A stretch of DNA of 14,770 bases from an uncultured Collinsella sp. (GCA_900543025.1 UQPP01000041.1:1-14770), one strand, 5' to 3'. Counted from the first letter of the stretch, positions 6,210 through 14,355 are shown. The notes: generated by a model not told the origin, from the letters alone. Program-made: numbers and translations.

Positions 6210-7145
6210 TTATGCGTCCTTCATCTTGACGTCGAGGGCGTCGCGGAGACCGTCACCCAGCAGGGTGAAGGCGAGCACCGTCGAAAGAATTGCCAGACCG
6301 GGCATGATCATCATCCAGGGAGCAGTCAGAAGATACTGCTGACCGTCCTGAATCATGGAGCCCCACGAAGGCGTAGGCGGAATAACGCCCATGCCGAGGA
6401 AGGACAGAGCGGACTCGGTCAGAATGGCGCCACCAATGTTCATGGTCGCGTAGACCACGATGGAGGCGACAGAGTTCGGGAAGATGTGACGCACAACGAT
6501 ACGAGCATCAGATGCACCCATCGCGCGCGCAGCGTCAACATAGTCGTTTTCCTTGACCGTCAAGATTGCAGAGCGGAAGACGCGCGCAATCGAAGGCCAG
6601 CCGAGAATGCCGATGGCAAAAAAGACGTTCTGAAGACCACGGCCGATAACGGCGATCATGGCGACAACGAAAAGCACGTACGGGAACGCCAGGAAAATAT
6701 CCGCACAGCGCATGATGATCGTATCCCAGATGCCGCCGTAGAAACCGGCCAGAGCACCCATGACCAGACCGATCACCGTGGAGATCGCAGTGGCCATAAT
6801 ACCGACGGAAAGCGAAACACGTGCACCGTAGATAACGCGAACGAGAATGTCACGACCAAGGGCGTCGGTGCCAAACGGGTGCTCTGCACACGGAGCCATC
6901 AGCGACGTCTGGGCCATGGTGGTCGAGTCGGAAGCCGTCGGCGAACCGAGCCAGGGCTTAGCCCACAGATCTGCGGTCAGGGCAACCACAACGACGATGA
7001 TGATCCAGCAGACACCGATAACGGCGAGCTTGTTCTTACGAAGACGCTTAAAAGCGTCGCCCCACAGCGTGCGGGACTTGGCGGGAGCAGATGCGGCCTT
7101 GGTGGCGGTAGCCTGCTCCTGAGACTGAGAATCAGTTTCCTGCAT
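6210..7145 (-). CDS. oppC: Peptide ABC transporter permease (OppC/DppC family)
   Basis: A 311-residue inner-membrane permease. A polar, Ala/Gln-rich cytoplasmic N-terminus (1-30) leads into a first membrane helix at about 39-60, then the FGTDALGRDIL motif (91-101) typical of the OppC family. Further helices lie at about 112-135, 150-168, 172-188, 226-245 and 278-297. The EAA-type loop that docks on the ATPases is at about 203-222 (VDAARAMGASDARIVVRH). The ATG at 7145 has GGGAGG eight bases upstream, overlapping the end of oppB. The length is normal for the family. Confidence 0.95.
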   Translation of the reverse strand: MQETDSQSQEQATATKAASAPAKSRTLWGDAFKRLRKNKLAVIGVCWIIIVVVVALTADLWAKPWLGSPTASDSTTMAQTSLMAPCAEHPFGTDALGRDILVRVIYGARVSLSVGIMATAISTVIGLVMGALAGFYGGIWDTIIMRCADIFLAFPYVLFVVAMIAVIGRGLQNVFFAIGILGWPSIARVFRSAILTVKENDYVDAARAMGASDARIVVRHIFPNSVASIVVYATMNIGGAILTESALSFLGMGVIPPTPSWGSMIQDGQQYLLTAPWMMIMPGLAILSTVLAFTLLGDGLRDALDVKMKDA

Positions 7146-7159
7146 GAGACGTACCTCCC

Positions 7160-8197
7160 TTAGGCCTTATCCGACGGACCGCCAAGGCGGATGCGCGGGT
7201 CGAGGAATGCATAGCTAATGTCGACGAGCAGGTTGATCACCATGACGACGACGACGATGAGCGTAACGCCGCCCATAACGATGGGCCAGTCACGCATGCT
7301 AATGGCGCGATAGACCTCATAGCCGATACCCGGCCAATTGAAGACCGTCTCGGTCAGGATGGCGCCCGAAAGCATGCCGCCAAAGTCGACACCAATATAG
7401 GTAACGACGGGGATGAGTGCATTCTTAAGCGCATGCTTGATGATAATCGCGCGATTGGAGAGACCCTTGGCCTTTGCCGTACGGATGTAATCCTGGTTCA
7501 TGACGTCAAGCAGCTGCGAGCGCATAATGCGGGCGGCGTAAGCGGTCGAAACCGAAGCCAGCGTAATGGTCGGAAGCACATAGTGCATCCAATCCTGATA
7601 CTGAGAGCTGGAACCGCCGGCACCCGAGATCGGCATGGAGAATGCACCGCCCGTGGCATCCTTGAGAATGACGCCAAAGAACAGCTGCAGCAACATACCA
7701 AGCCAGAAGGCCGGGACGGCAACGAGGATCGACGTGGTGAGCGTTACCAAAATATCCCAGAAGGAATAACGCTTTACCGCCGAAATGATACCCGCACCGA
7801 TGCCCATGATTGCCTCGAGCACAATGGCGCACGCGGCAAGTTTGACCGTATACGGATACTTCTGGGCAAAGATTTCCGTAACCGGCAGCTTGCGCTGATA
7901 CGAATTGCCCAGATCGCCATGAAGCAGACCGTCCATGTAATACAAGTAACGGTCCACGAGCGACGTTTGAACGGGGTCGCCGTTCTCGTCAAGGATCGCG
8001 TTGCCGTCCTCGTCCGACTGGACCAGGTGATAGCGAACGCGAAGCTGAAGCTCCACCTCGGGGGACAGAGCCTTGTCTCCACCGATCAGCTTGATCGGGT
8101 CTCCCGGTACGATATTCTGGAGGGCGAACAGAATCAGCGTAACGCCCAAAAACACCGGGATGAACTGAAGCACACGTTTAACGATGTACTTACCCAT
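7160..8197 (-). CDS. oppB: Peptide ABC transporter permease (OppB/DppB family)
   Basis: A 345-residue inner-membrane permease. The first helix is at about 9-30 and ends in the family's VPGDP. A large extracytoplasmic segment (about 33-115) includes an acidic stretch (SDEDGNAILDENGD, 61-74) before the common LLHGDLGNSY motif; this makes the protein slightly longer than E. coli OppB. Further helices are at about 120-141, 148-176, 206-223, 262-284 and 308-332. The EAA loop lies at about 239-259 (RTAKAKGLSNRAIIIKHALK). The ATG at 8197 has GGGGAG only four bases upstream, a short spacing. A hairpin separates the gene from oppA. Confidence 0.95.
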   Translation of the reverse strand: MGKYIVKRVLQFIPVFLGVTLILFALQNIVPGDPIKLIGGDKALSPEVELQLRVRYHLVQSDEDGNAILDENGDPVQTSLVDRYLYYMDGLLHGDLGNSYQRKLPVTEIFAQKYPYTVKLAACAIVLEAIMGIGAGIISAVKRYSFWDILVTLTTSILVAVPAFWLGMLLQLFFGVILKDATGGAFSMPISGAGGSSSQYQDWMHYVLPTITLASVSTAYAARIMRSQLLDVMNQDYIRTAKAKGLSNRAIIIKHALKNALIPVVTYIGVDFGGMLSGAILTETVFNWPGIGYEVYRAISMRDWPIVMGGVTLIVVVVMVINLLVDISYAFLDPRIRLGGPSDKA

Positions 8198-8227
8198 ACC
8201 ACTCCCCTATCTAGGGATTAACCTAAA

Positions 8228-8257
8228 TGGGATGCCGATCGCCAGACCGGCATCCCA
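8228..8257 (-). terminator. Hairpin between oppA and oppB, probable partial terminator
   Basis: TGGGATGCCG (8228-8237) and CGGCATCCCA (8248-8257) form a perfect 10-bp stem with a ten-base loop. On the transcribed strand it is followed by TTTAGGTT, only a weak T-run. Position between the binding-protein gene and the permease genes suggests partial termination or 3' protection of the oppA message. Confidence 0.65.
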
Positions 8258-8320
8258 AAATTACCATCAGCCAGTTTACCCCAGGTTAGGGAGAACTGTA
8301 TGTTTCCCATGAGGTCTACG

Positions 8321-8349
8321 TAAATACTTGACCCTCACGGAAGCTGCAA
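8321..8349 (-). promoter_or_regulatory. Possible internal promoter before oppB
   Basis: TTGCAG (8344-8349) and TATTTA (8321-8326) are spaced by 17 bases on the minus strand, just after the oppA stop. A start from here would still pass through the 8228-8257 hairpin. This is a consensus match only and may be chance. Confidence 0.25.
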
Positions 8350-8353
8350 ACTC

Positions 8354-10030
8354 TTAGGCGAGCTCAGCGGTACCCAGCTCGGCATGCTTCTGCGGATCGA
8401 CATAGAGGTGCTTGATGCGATCGGAGCCGACGATGGTGTGCGTGTAGAACATCACCGGGATGACCGGGCAGTCGGCAGCGACCATAGCATCGGCCTCCTG
8501 CATCTTAGCGACGCGCTCTTCGTCGTCAACCGTAGTGCGAGCCTCGTCGACCTTGGCGTCGAACTCGGGGTTGTTGTAACCGGAGCGGTTGTCGCCACCG
8601 AGGGAGTCGGAGTGGAACAGCGGATACAGGAAGTTGTCCATGATCGGGTAGTCGGCAATCCAACCCAGACGACCGAACTGATAGTTAAAGTTCTGATACT
8701 GCTCGAGCAGGGCAGACCACTCAGGGGTATCGGAGACAGCGGTAACGCCAACCTTGGCGAGGTCGCCGATGATGGACTCCATGATCTCCTTGTGGCCACC
8801 GTCCTGGTTGTAGGACAGAGTCACGTTAATGCCACGATCGCCGTCAGCGCCAGCGGGAGCAACCTTGTCGAGGTACTCGTTAGCCTTGTCGACGTCGTAG
8901 GCGCAGAACTCCCATGCGCCCTCCTTGTAGCCATCGATGCCCGGAGGAACAATGCCGTCGGCGGGAGTACGGGTACCCTTGAAGATGGTCTTGCAGATGG
9001 CCTCACGGTTGATGGCCAGGGAGATACCCCTGCGCAGGTCGGCGTTGTTGAACGGCTCGGCCGTGTTGTTGCAGGTCAGGTAGTAGGTGGAAGGCTCGGC
9101 GCCAAGCAGCATGCGCTCGCCGTCGCCCATGGTGTAGCCGTCCTTGGACACGCCGCGATCCTTCTTGGCGGCATCGATCTGAGCAACGGGAACGTCGCAG
9201 ACATCGAGGTTACCGGCCTGGAACTCCTTGTAAGCGGTCTCCATGTCCTTGATGACCTGGAAGTGGATGCCATCGATCTTGGCCTTGTCGCCATAGTAAT
9301 CGTCGAACTTCTTGAGGTTGATCTCCTGACCATCCTCCCACTTGCCGTCCATCATGAACGGGCCGTTACCGATCGGGGCAAGATAGAAGCTCTTGGCATC
9401 GGACTCGGCGCACTCGGGAACCGGGGACAGAGCCGGGTGAGAGGCGACGAAGGGGAAGTCGGCGTAGGCGGAAGACAGCTTGACGACGAGGGTCTCATCG
9501 TCGGGGCAAGTAACACCGCTGAGCTCGGTGGCGTTACCGGCAAGCAGGTCGTCATAGCCCTCGACCATGGAAAGGTGATAGGAGACCTCGGAAGGGCCGT
9601 ACTCGGTAGCGATGGCCGACTTGGTGTTGACCAGACGCTCCCAACCGAGCTTGAAGGACTTGGAGGTAACGTCGTCACCGTTGTGGAACTTGGCCTTCTT
9701 GATCTTGAAGGTGAACTCGGTTGCGTCGTCGTTGGCCTCGAAGGACTCACAAGCCAGCGGAACGATCTCGCCCTTCTCGGCGTCATAAGAGGTCAGAGCG
9801 TCAAAGAGCTGGTACTCGACCTGAGTGCCCTGGTCCTCCTGGACATTGTAGGGGTCGATGCAGACCGGGTTGTTGATGTAGAAGTTCAGCGTCGAACCGG
9901 ACTCAGAACCGGAAGCGTCGCCGCCCTTCTTGCCGCATGCGGCAAGAAAAGCCATGGAGCTCGCAGCAAGGGTGCCGCCGACAAAGGCGCGACGACCCAT
10001 AACGGGCTGGTGGAACATAGAATCAGCCAT
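8354..10030 (-). CDS. oppA: Peptide-binding lipoprotein of ABC transporter (SBP family 5, OppA/DppA-like)
   Basis: A 558-residue extracytoplasmic binding protein that captures peptides and delivers them to OppBC. The N-terminus is a lipoprotein signal: GRRAFVGG (12-19), a hydrophobic stretch, then lipobox LAAC with Cys32 as the lipid-bearing residue. The RR-x-F arrangement resembles a Tat signal. A Gly/Ser/Asp-rich linker (33-46) precedes the family 5 domain, which shows FHNGDDVTS near 115, a YLTCNNTAEPFNNADLRR segment, SLAINREAI, and the C-terminal GWIADYP and SGYNNPEFD motifs. The ATG at 10030 has a near-perfect AAGGAGG (10036-10042) five bases upstream, as expected for a highly made protein. 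Substrate size cannot be inferred; nickel or other family 5 ligands are possible but less likely, given the OppA-like length and order. Confidence 0.93.
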   Translation of the reverse strand: MADSMFHQPVMGRRAFVGGTLAASSMAFLAACGKKGGDASGSESGSTLNFYINNPVCIDPYNVQEDQGTQVEYQLFDALTSYDAEKGEIVPLACESFEANDDATEFTFKIKKAKFHNGDDVTSKSFKLGWERLVNTKSAIATEYGPSEVSYHLSMVEGYDDLLAGNATELSGVTCPDDETLVVKLSSAYADFPFVASHPALSPVPECAESDAKSFYLAPIGNGPFMMDGKWEDGQEINLKKFDDYYGDKAKIDGIHFQVIKDMETAYKEFQAGNLDVCDVPVAQIDAAKKDRGVSKDGYTMGDGERMLLGAEPSTYYLTCNNTAEPFNNADLRRGISLAINREAICKTIFKGTRTPADGIVPPGIDGYKEGAWEFCAYDVDKANEYLDKVAPAGADGDRGINVTLSYNQDGGHKEIMESIIGDLAKVGVTAVSDTPEWSALLEQYQNFNYQFGRLGWIADYPIMDNFLYPLFHSDSLGGDNRSGYNNPEFDAKVDEARTTVDDEERVAKMQEADAMVAADCPVIPVMFYTHTIVGSDRIKHLYVDPQKHAELGTAELA

Positions 10031-10071
10031 GCCATCCTCCTTATGAGATAGGACAAAGAAATGTTCAGTCG

Positions 10072-10081
10072 GACATATGTC
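10072..10081. promoter_or_regulatory. Palindrome upstream of oppA, possible operator
   Basis: GACATATGTC is a perfect 10-base palindrome 42 bases before the oppA start, between a candidate promoter and the ribosome site. It could be an operator, but a single 10-base palindrome can also be chance. Confidence 0.3.
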
Positions 10082-10129
10082 GAGACAATCCGATCCGAAC
10101 CATCAAAACGCCGCCCGCTGCAATGGCTG

Positions 10130-10158
10130 GTTATGCACAACGGACCAACGTTTTGCAA
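10130..10158 (-). promoter_or_regulatory. Candidate promoter of oppA
   Basis: TTGCAA (10153-10158) and CATAAC (10130-10135) are separated by 17 bases on the minus strand. The resulting leader would be about 95 bases and would contain the GACATATGTC palindrome. Another -10-like TAAAAT lies further upstream without a good -35. The terminator after secG (10272-10298) implies that a promoter must exist between it and oppA. Confidence 0.35.
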
Positions 10159-10271
10159 TACAGTAGCGCATTTTATGCACGATTTGGGGCTAATTCCGGT
10201 TAACGGTCGAGAATTTCTTTAGTTGGGCGAAGTATGTGGGGATATTTTGACTCTGTTACAAATATGTAAAC

Positions 10272-10298
10272 AAAAAGGGTCCCGCACCTGCGAGACCC
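10272..10298 (-). terminator. Rho-independent terminator after secG
   Basis: On the minus strand GGGTCTCGCA and TGCGGGACCC form a 10-base stem (one T-G pair) with a GG loop, followed directly by TTTTTG. It lies 25 bases past the secG stop. Confidence 0.9.
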
Positions 10299-10323
10299 AT
10301 TGCAAACGTATATACGCCGATGC

Positions 10324-10578
10324 TTAGTAGCCGACGATGCCCTGCGGGAAGAAGAACATGCACAGGACGACGCACACGGCAAAAACAACGGCCATAATTA
10401 CCGTCAGGCGATCGAGGTTCTGCTCCATGACGCCCGTGGCAGAGCTGGAGTTATACAGCGAACTAGCGATCATATCCGAAACGCCGGTGCCCTTACCGGA
10501 ATGCATCAGGACGAGAATCGTCAGCGCCACGGCAGAGACAGCCCAAACGACAAACAGAAGAATCTGGAACGGACCCAT
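10324..10578 (-). CDS. secG: SecG, preprotein translocase subunit
   Basis: An 84-residue membrane protein of the SecYEG channel, which assists movement of secreted proteins driven by SecA. Two hydrophobic helices are visible (about 3-25 and 58-78). Between them lies the family-typical loop LMHSGKGTGVSDM (23-35), a Ser/Asn-rich stretch and ERNLDR-like EQNLDRLTV (52-60), as in actinobacterial SecG. The ATG at 10578 has AAGGAG (10586-10591) seven bases upstream. The gene sits after the glycolytic cluster, a common position in Gram-positive bacteria, but terminators on both sides suggest its own transcript. Confidence 0.93.
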   Translation of the reverse strand: MGPFQILLFVVWAVSAVALTILVLMHSGKGTGVSDMIASSLYNSSSATGVMEQNLDRLTVIMAVVFAVCVVLCMFFFPQGIVGY

Positions 10579-10614
10579 AGATAAGCTCCTTAATAGAACA
10601 GTTCAAACTCCAGT

Positions 10615-10623
10615 ACTGTACCA
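10615..10623 (-). promoter_or_regulatory. Possible extended -10 promoter of secG
   Basis: TGGTACAGT on the minus strand fits an extended -10 element (TG-N-TACAGT), 37 bases before the secG start codon. No good -35 box is seen 17 bases upstream. A promoter is expected here because the strong terminator at 10682-10717 lies just upstream. Confidence 0.3.
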
Positions 10624-10681
10624 CAATCCCCCGCTCTTCCCTACCTGCCACTCAAGGACGGGGCGGAAATGGCAGAAATAC

Positions 10682-10717
10682 CAAAAAGGGGGTTGTCCGG
10701 TTGTGGACAACCCCCTT
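10682..10717 (-). terminator. Rho-independent terminator after gpmI
   Basis: A perfect 13-bp stem (10686-10698 with 10705-10717, core GGGGGTTGTCC) and a six-base loop end in TTTTTGG on the minus strand. It begins 25 bases past the gpmI stop and should stop transcription of the glycolytic unit efficiently. Confidence 0.95.
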
Positions 10718-10742
10718 ACTAGAAAACGGTATTTGTTTTCTA

Positions 10743-12296
10743 CTAGGCCTCGGTGGCGAGCACGCGGCCCGTCATCTCGGCGGAAGGCTCAATACCAGCC
10801 ATGGTGAGCATGGTCGGAGCGATATCGGAAAGACGGCCGTCCTCGATACCAGTGAGCTTGGCCTTCTCATCAACGATGATGAACGGCACGCGGTTGGTGG
10901 TGTGAGCCGTAAACGGATGCTTGGAACCGTCGGAAGCAACGTCAAACATGTGATCGGCGTTGCCGTGGTCGGCGGTAATCAGCGCAAAGCCGCCCTTGGC
11001 GAGAATCGCCGGAACAACCTTGGACAGGGCATCGTCAACAGCCTCAACGGCCTTAACGGCGGCGTCGAAGACACCGGTGTGACCAACCATGTCGCAGTTC
11101 GCGAAGTTCACGATGTAGAAATCAGCGCGACCCTCGTTGATGGCGGCGACGAGCTTCTCAGTAACCTCGGGAGCGCTCATCTCGGGCTGCAGATCGTAGG
11201 TAGCGACCTTGGGGGAAGCGACGAGCACGCGCTCCTCGCCCTCCTTGGGCTCCTCGATGCCGCCGTTGAGGAAGAACGTCACGTGGGCGTACTTCTCGGT
11301 CTCGGCGGTGTGCAGCTGCTTCAGGCCATTGGCAGCGATAACGTCGGCCAGGACGTTCTCGGGGAACGTCTTGGGGAAGGCGACCTCGACGTCAAACGTC
11401 GGATCGTACTCGGTCATCGTCACAAAGTGCGAAAGCTTGATCTGCTCGCGCTCAAAGCCGTCGAATTCCTTGTCCGTGAACACGCGGGTCATCTGACGAG
11501 CGCGGTCGGGACGGAAGTTGAAGAAGATGGCCGCGTCGCCCTCGTGGATGCCCTCGTTGTGGGCAGCGAAGGGCTCGACGAACTCGTCGCCGCGCGGATC
11601 CTTCTCGTAGTAGGCCTTAATACCGGCAACGGGGTCGGTATCAGCATCGGACGCGTTGACCATGACGTCGTAGGCGCGCTGGATGCGCTCCCAACGATTA
11701 TCGCGGTCCATGGCCCAATAACGGCCCGAGACGGTGGCAACGCGAGCGTCGCAACCGGTCTCCTCGGAGATCTTAGCCAGGAAGGCGCAGAACTCGCTCA
11801 TGTAGCCGGCACCGGACTGCGGGTCAACGTCGCGGCCGTCCATGAAGGCGTGGACGCGAACGGTCTTGACACCATGTTCGGCAGCCATCTTGACCAGAGC
11901 CTCGACGTGGTTCATGTGAGAATGAACACCGCCAGGGCTCATAAGACCCATGAGGTGGAGAGTCTTGCCGTCAGCCTTGACGTCGTCCATAGCCTTGACG
12001 AAGACCTCGTTCTTGGCGATGGAGCCGTCCTTGATGGCATTGTTGATGCGTGAAAGCTCCTGGAACACGATGCGGCCGGCACCGATGTTGAGGTGACCCA
12101 CCTCGGAGTTACCCATCTGGCCATCGGGAAGGCCCACGTCCTCGCCCGAAGCGCCGAGCGTGGTGTGGGGGTACTTCTCGTACAGGCTATCAAGGAAGGG
12201 CGTCTTGGCAGCGGCGACGGCGTTCTCGCCATCGGCCGGAGCCAGGCCGCAACCGTCCATGATGATCAGGAGTGCAGGAAGATGACGCTGTGCCAT
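10743..12296 (-). CDS. gpmI: 2,3-bisphosphoglycerate-independent phosphoglycerate mutase
   Basis: This 517-residue enzyme interconverts 3- and 2-phosphoglycerate in glycolysis, using two manganese ions and a phosphoserine intermediate. All key residues are present: nucleophile Ser64 in MGNSEVGHLNIG, metal ligands Asp14, Asp443 and His444 (TADHGNAD) for one site and Asp402, His406 (CDMVGHTG) and His460 (KHPFTAH) for the other. Substrate-binding HAFMDGRDVDP and NFRPDRARQ are also visible. Asp14 sits in MDGCGL, where most homologues have an aromatic residue in place of Cys16. The length is normal. The ATG at 12296 lies five bases after the tpiA stop, with AGGA very close upstream (3 bases), so reinitiation after tpiA is likely. 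Confidence 0.97.
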   Translation of the reverse strand: MAQRHLPALLIIMDGCGLAPADGENAVAAAKTPFLDSLYEKYPHTTLGASGEDVGLPDGQMGNSEVGHLNIGAGRIVFQELSRINNAIKDGSIAKNEVFVKAMDDVKADGKTLHLMGLMSPGGVHSHMNHVEALVKMAAEHGVKTVRVHAFMDGRDVDPQSGAGYMSEFCAFLAKISEETGCDARVATVSGRYWAMDRDNRWERIQRAYDVMVNASDADTDPVAGIKAYYEKDPRGDEFVEPFAAHNEGIHEGDAAIFFNFRPDRARQMTRVFTDKEFDGFEREQIKLSHFVTMTEYDPTFDVEVAFPKTFPENVLADVIAANGLKQLHTAETEKYAHVTFFLNGGIEEPKEGEERVLVASPKVATYDLQPEMSAPEVTEKLVAAINEGRADFYIVNFANCDMVGHTGVFDAAVKAVEAVDDALSKVVPAILAKGGFALITADHGNADHMFDVASDGSKHPFTAHTTNRVPFIIVDEKAKLTGIEDGRLSDIAPTMLTMAGIEPSAEMTGRVLATEA

Positions 12297-12301
12297 ATGT
12301 C

Positions 12302-13069
12302 CTACTCGCCTGCCTTGACGACCATAGAGGCGAAGTCGGCAGCCTTGAGCGAAGCGCCGCCCACGAGGGCGCCGTCAACGTCGGGCTTGGCGACGAGCTC
12401 GGCGATGTTGCCGGGCTTGGCAGAGCCACCATAGAGAACGCGGATGCCGTTAGCGAGCTCCTCGCCGAACATCTCCTTGAGGGTCTCACGGATAGCGCCG
12501 CAGACCTCCTGAGCGTCCTCAGCGGTAGCGGTCTTACCGGTGCCGATGGCCCAGATGGGCTCGTAGGCGACGACGACCTGCTTGGGGCAGGTGATCTCAA
12601 GACCAGCAAGGCCAGCCTTGACCTGGTTCACAACATGCTCGACATAGGTGCCAGCCTCGCGGACCTCGAGGGACTCGCCGCAGCAGAAGACGGGAACAAG
12701 ACCGGCGGCAACGAGAGCCTTGGCCTTCTTGTTCTGGTCCTCGTCGGTCTCGTGGAAGTAGTCGCGACGCTCGGAGTGACCGATGATGCAGTAGGTGCAG
12801 CCAGCAGACTTGAGCATGTCGCAAGAGGACTCACCGGTGAAGGCACCCTTGGCCTCCCAGTACACGTTCTGTGCACCGAGGGCAATGGGGGCAGCCTGAA
12901 TACGGTCATGAACCGTGGTGATGTCGATGGTCGGAGGGCAGACGAGCACCTCGACGCCAGCCGGAACCTCGGGCAGAGCCTGAGCCAGCTCGTCGGCGAG
13001 CTTGGCGGCCTCGGCGACGTCGTTGTTCATCTTCCAGTTACCAGCGATAAGAAGGGTGCGATTAGGCAT
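12302..13069 (-). CDS. tpiA: Triosephosphate isomerase
   Basis: A 255-residue TIM-barrel enzyme interconverting dihydroxyacetone phosphate and glyceraldehyde 3-phosphate. Catalytic residues are Asn11 and Lys13 (GNWKMN), His98 (IGHSERR) and Glu170 (VAYEPIWAIGTG); the flexible lid is 171-182 and the phosphate-binding YGGSAKPGN is 213-221. The ATG at 13069 was chosen because the family starts just before the first strand (MPNRTLLIAGNWK) and GGAGG lies nine bases upstream; an in-frame start at 13132 would add 21 unrelated residues overlapping pgk. The start overlaps the pgk end by 8 bases, so translation is probably coupled. Confidence 0.97.
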   Translation of the reverse strand: MPNRTLLIAGNWKMNNDVAEAAKLADELAQALPEVPAGVEVLVCPPTIDITTVHDRIQAAPIALGAQNVYWEAKGAFTGESSCDMLKSAGCTYCIIGHSERRDYFHETDEDQNKKAKALVAAGLVPVFCCGESLEVREAGTYVEHVVNQVKAGLAGLEITCPKQVVVAYEPIWAIGTGKTATAEDAQEVCGAIRETLKEMFGEELANGIRVLYGGSAKPGNIAELVAKPDVDGALVGGASLKAADFASMVVKAGE

Positions 13070-14252
13070 CGAGAAGCGCCTCCACTCCGGGCAGGGCCTT
13101 ACCCTCGACGAGCTCCATGGAAGCGCCACCACCGGTGGAGATCCAGCTCATCTTGTCAGCCAGGTTGAACTTGTTGACAGCCGCGACGGAGTCGCCACCG
13201 CCGATGATCGAGGTGCAGTCGGCCTCGGCGACAGCCTCGGCGATAGCCTGGGTGCCGTGAGCGAAGTTGTCGAACTCGAAGACGCCCATGGGGCCATTCC
13301 AGAACACGGTCTTGGCGCCCTTGACGGCCTCGGCGTAGAGCTCCTCGGTCTTGGGGCCGATGTCCATGCCCTCACGATCGTCGGGGATAGCGTCGGAAGC
13401 GACAACCTCGGGGACAGCGTCCTCACCAAAGTGATCGGCAACGCGGTTGTCGATGGGGAGCAGGATCTTGACGCCCTTCTCCTCGGCCTTCTTGAGCATC
13501 TCGCCGGCGCGCTCGACCCAGTCCTCTTCCTTGAGGGACTGACCGACGGACAGGCCCTGAGCCAGGAAGAAGGTGTAGGCCATGCCGCCACCGATAATCA
13601 GGGTGTCAGCGGAGTCGATGAGGTGATCGAGAACGCCGATCTTGGAGGAAACCTTGGAACCGCCGACGATAGCGACGAAGGGGCGCTCGGGCTCGGCGAA
13701 GATGCCGGTCAGCGTGTCGACCTCCTTCTCAAGCAGGAAGCCAGCGACGGCAGGCAGGTAAGCGGCGGGGCCCACGACGGAACCCTGGGCGCGGTGAGCG
13801 GTGCCGAAGGCATCGAGAACGAAGACGTCACCATAGGAAGCGAGCTTCTTGGCGATCTCGGGATCGTTCTTCTTCTCACGCTTATCGAAGCGGACGTTCT
13901 CGAGAACGAGAACCTTGCCCGGCTCGACGGCAGCGACAGCCTCGGCAGCCTTCTCGCCGTAAGTGTCGGCGACAAAGGCAACGTCGAGACCAGAGAGCTC
14001 GGCGAGCTTCTTGGCGACGGGCTCGAGGGACAGCTCGGGCTGGAAGCCGGTGCCATCGGGACGGCCGAGGTGGCTCATGAGGATGACGCGAGCGTTGTGC
14101 TCAACGAGATAGTTGATGGTGGGCAGGGCAGCCTTGATACGGGTGGTGTCGCCAACGACGCCATCCTTGATAGGCACGTTGAAGTCAACGCGGACGAGAA
14201 CGCGCTTGCCGTCGACATCGATGTCGCGGACGGTCTTCTTGGTAAAGGCCAT
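13062..14252 (-). CDS. pgk: Phosphoglycerate kinase
   Basis: A 396-residue cytoplasmic kinase that makes ATP from 1,3-bisphosphoglycerate. It shows the N-domain substrate motifs RVDFNVP (21-27) and SHLGRPDG (about 60), ENVRFDKRE, then the nucleotide-side motifs GGSKVSSKI, FWNGPMGVFE and the C-terminal GGGDS and STGGGASMELVEG. The length is usual for bacterial PGK. The ATG at 14252 fits the family start (MAFTKKTVRDIDV); an ATG at 14288 would add 12 residues and consume a leader hairpin. The ribosome site is modest (AAGG about 11 bases upstream). A terminator lies between this gene and gap, so expression depends on read-through or a promoter not evident in the short gap. Confidence 0.97.
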   Translation of the reverse strand: MAFTKKTVRDIDVDGKRVLVRVDFNVPIKDGVVGDTTRIKAALPTINYLVEHNARVILMSHLGRPDGTGFQPELSLEPVAKKLAELSGLDVAFVADTYGEKAAEAVAAVEPGKVLVLENVRFDKREKKNDPEIAKKLASYGDVFVLDAFGTAHRAQGSVVGPAAYLPAVAGFLLEKEVDTLTGIFAEPERPFVAIVGGSKVSSKIGVLDHLIDSADTLIIGGGMAYTFFLAQGLSVGQSLKEEDWVERAGEMLKKAEEKGVKILLPIDNRVADHFGEDAVPEVVASDAIPDDREGMDIGPKTEELYAEAVKGAKTVFWNGPMGVFEFDNFAHGTQAIAEAVAEADCTSIIGGGDSVAAVNKFNLADKMSWISTGGGASMELVEGKALPGVEALLDA

Positions 14253-14275
14253 GTTTGCTTCTACCTTTCGTACGT

Positions 14276-14298
14276 GTCTGCCTCCCATTACGGCAGAC
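14276..14298 (-). repeat. Hairpin in the pgk leader
   Basis: GTCTGCC (14276-14282) and GGCAGAC (14292-14298) form a perfect 7-bp stem with a nine-base loop, ending 23 bases before the pgk start. A GGAGG on the transcribed strand is partly buried in it. It could stabilise the 5' end of a processed pgk message. Confidence 0.5.
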
Positions 14299-14308
14299 GA
14301 TTTCCTAT

Positions 14309-14355
14309 AAAAAGGGCGCGACCCTAGGGTGTAAGCCCTATAAGGCCGCGCCCTT
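14309..14355 (-). terminator. Terminator or attenuator between gap and pgk
   Basis: On the minus strand AAGGGCGCG (14347-14355) pairs with CGCGCCCTT (14312-14320), and TTTTTATA follows. The 26-base loop contains further self-complementary bases (CCCTA/TAGGG). It starts about 38 bases past the gap stop and should reduce flow from gap into pgk. Confidence 0.8.

Noticed and set aside
8384..10051. Very long plus-strand open frame (555 codons) opposite oppA, with similar ones opposite oppD, oppF, gpmI, tpiA and pgk
   Set aside because: These mirror real genes on the other strand. They arise because the sense genes avoid TTA, CTA and TCA codons; they have low-complexity, family-less products and no ribosome sites of note.
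13070..13132. Upstream in-frame start adding 21 residues to tpiA
   Set aside because: The extension is a frame-shifted reading of pgk and has no TIM homology; the start at 13069 has GGAGG at the right distance.
14253..14288. Upstream in-frame start adding 12 residues to pgk
   Set aside because: Family N-termini begin at the inner methionine, and the extension reads through the leader hairpin.
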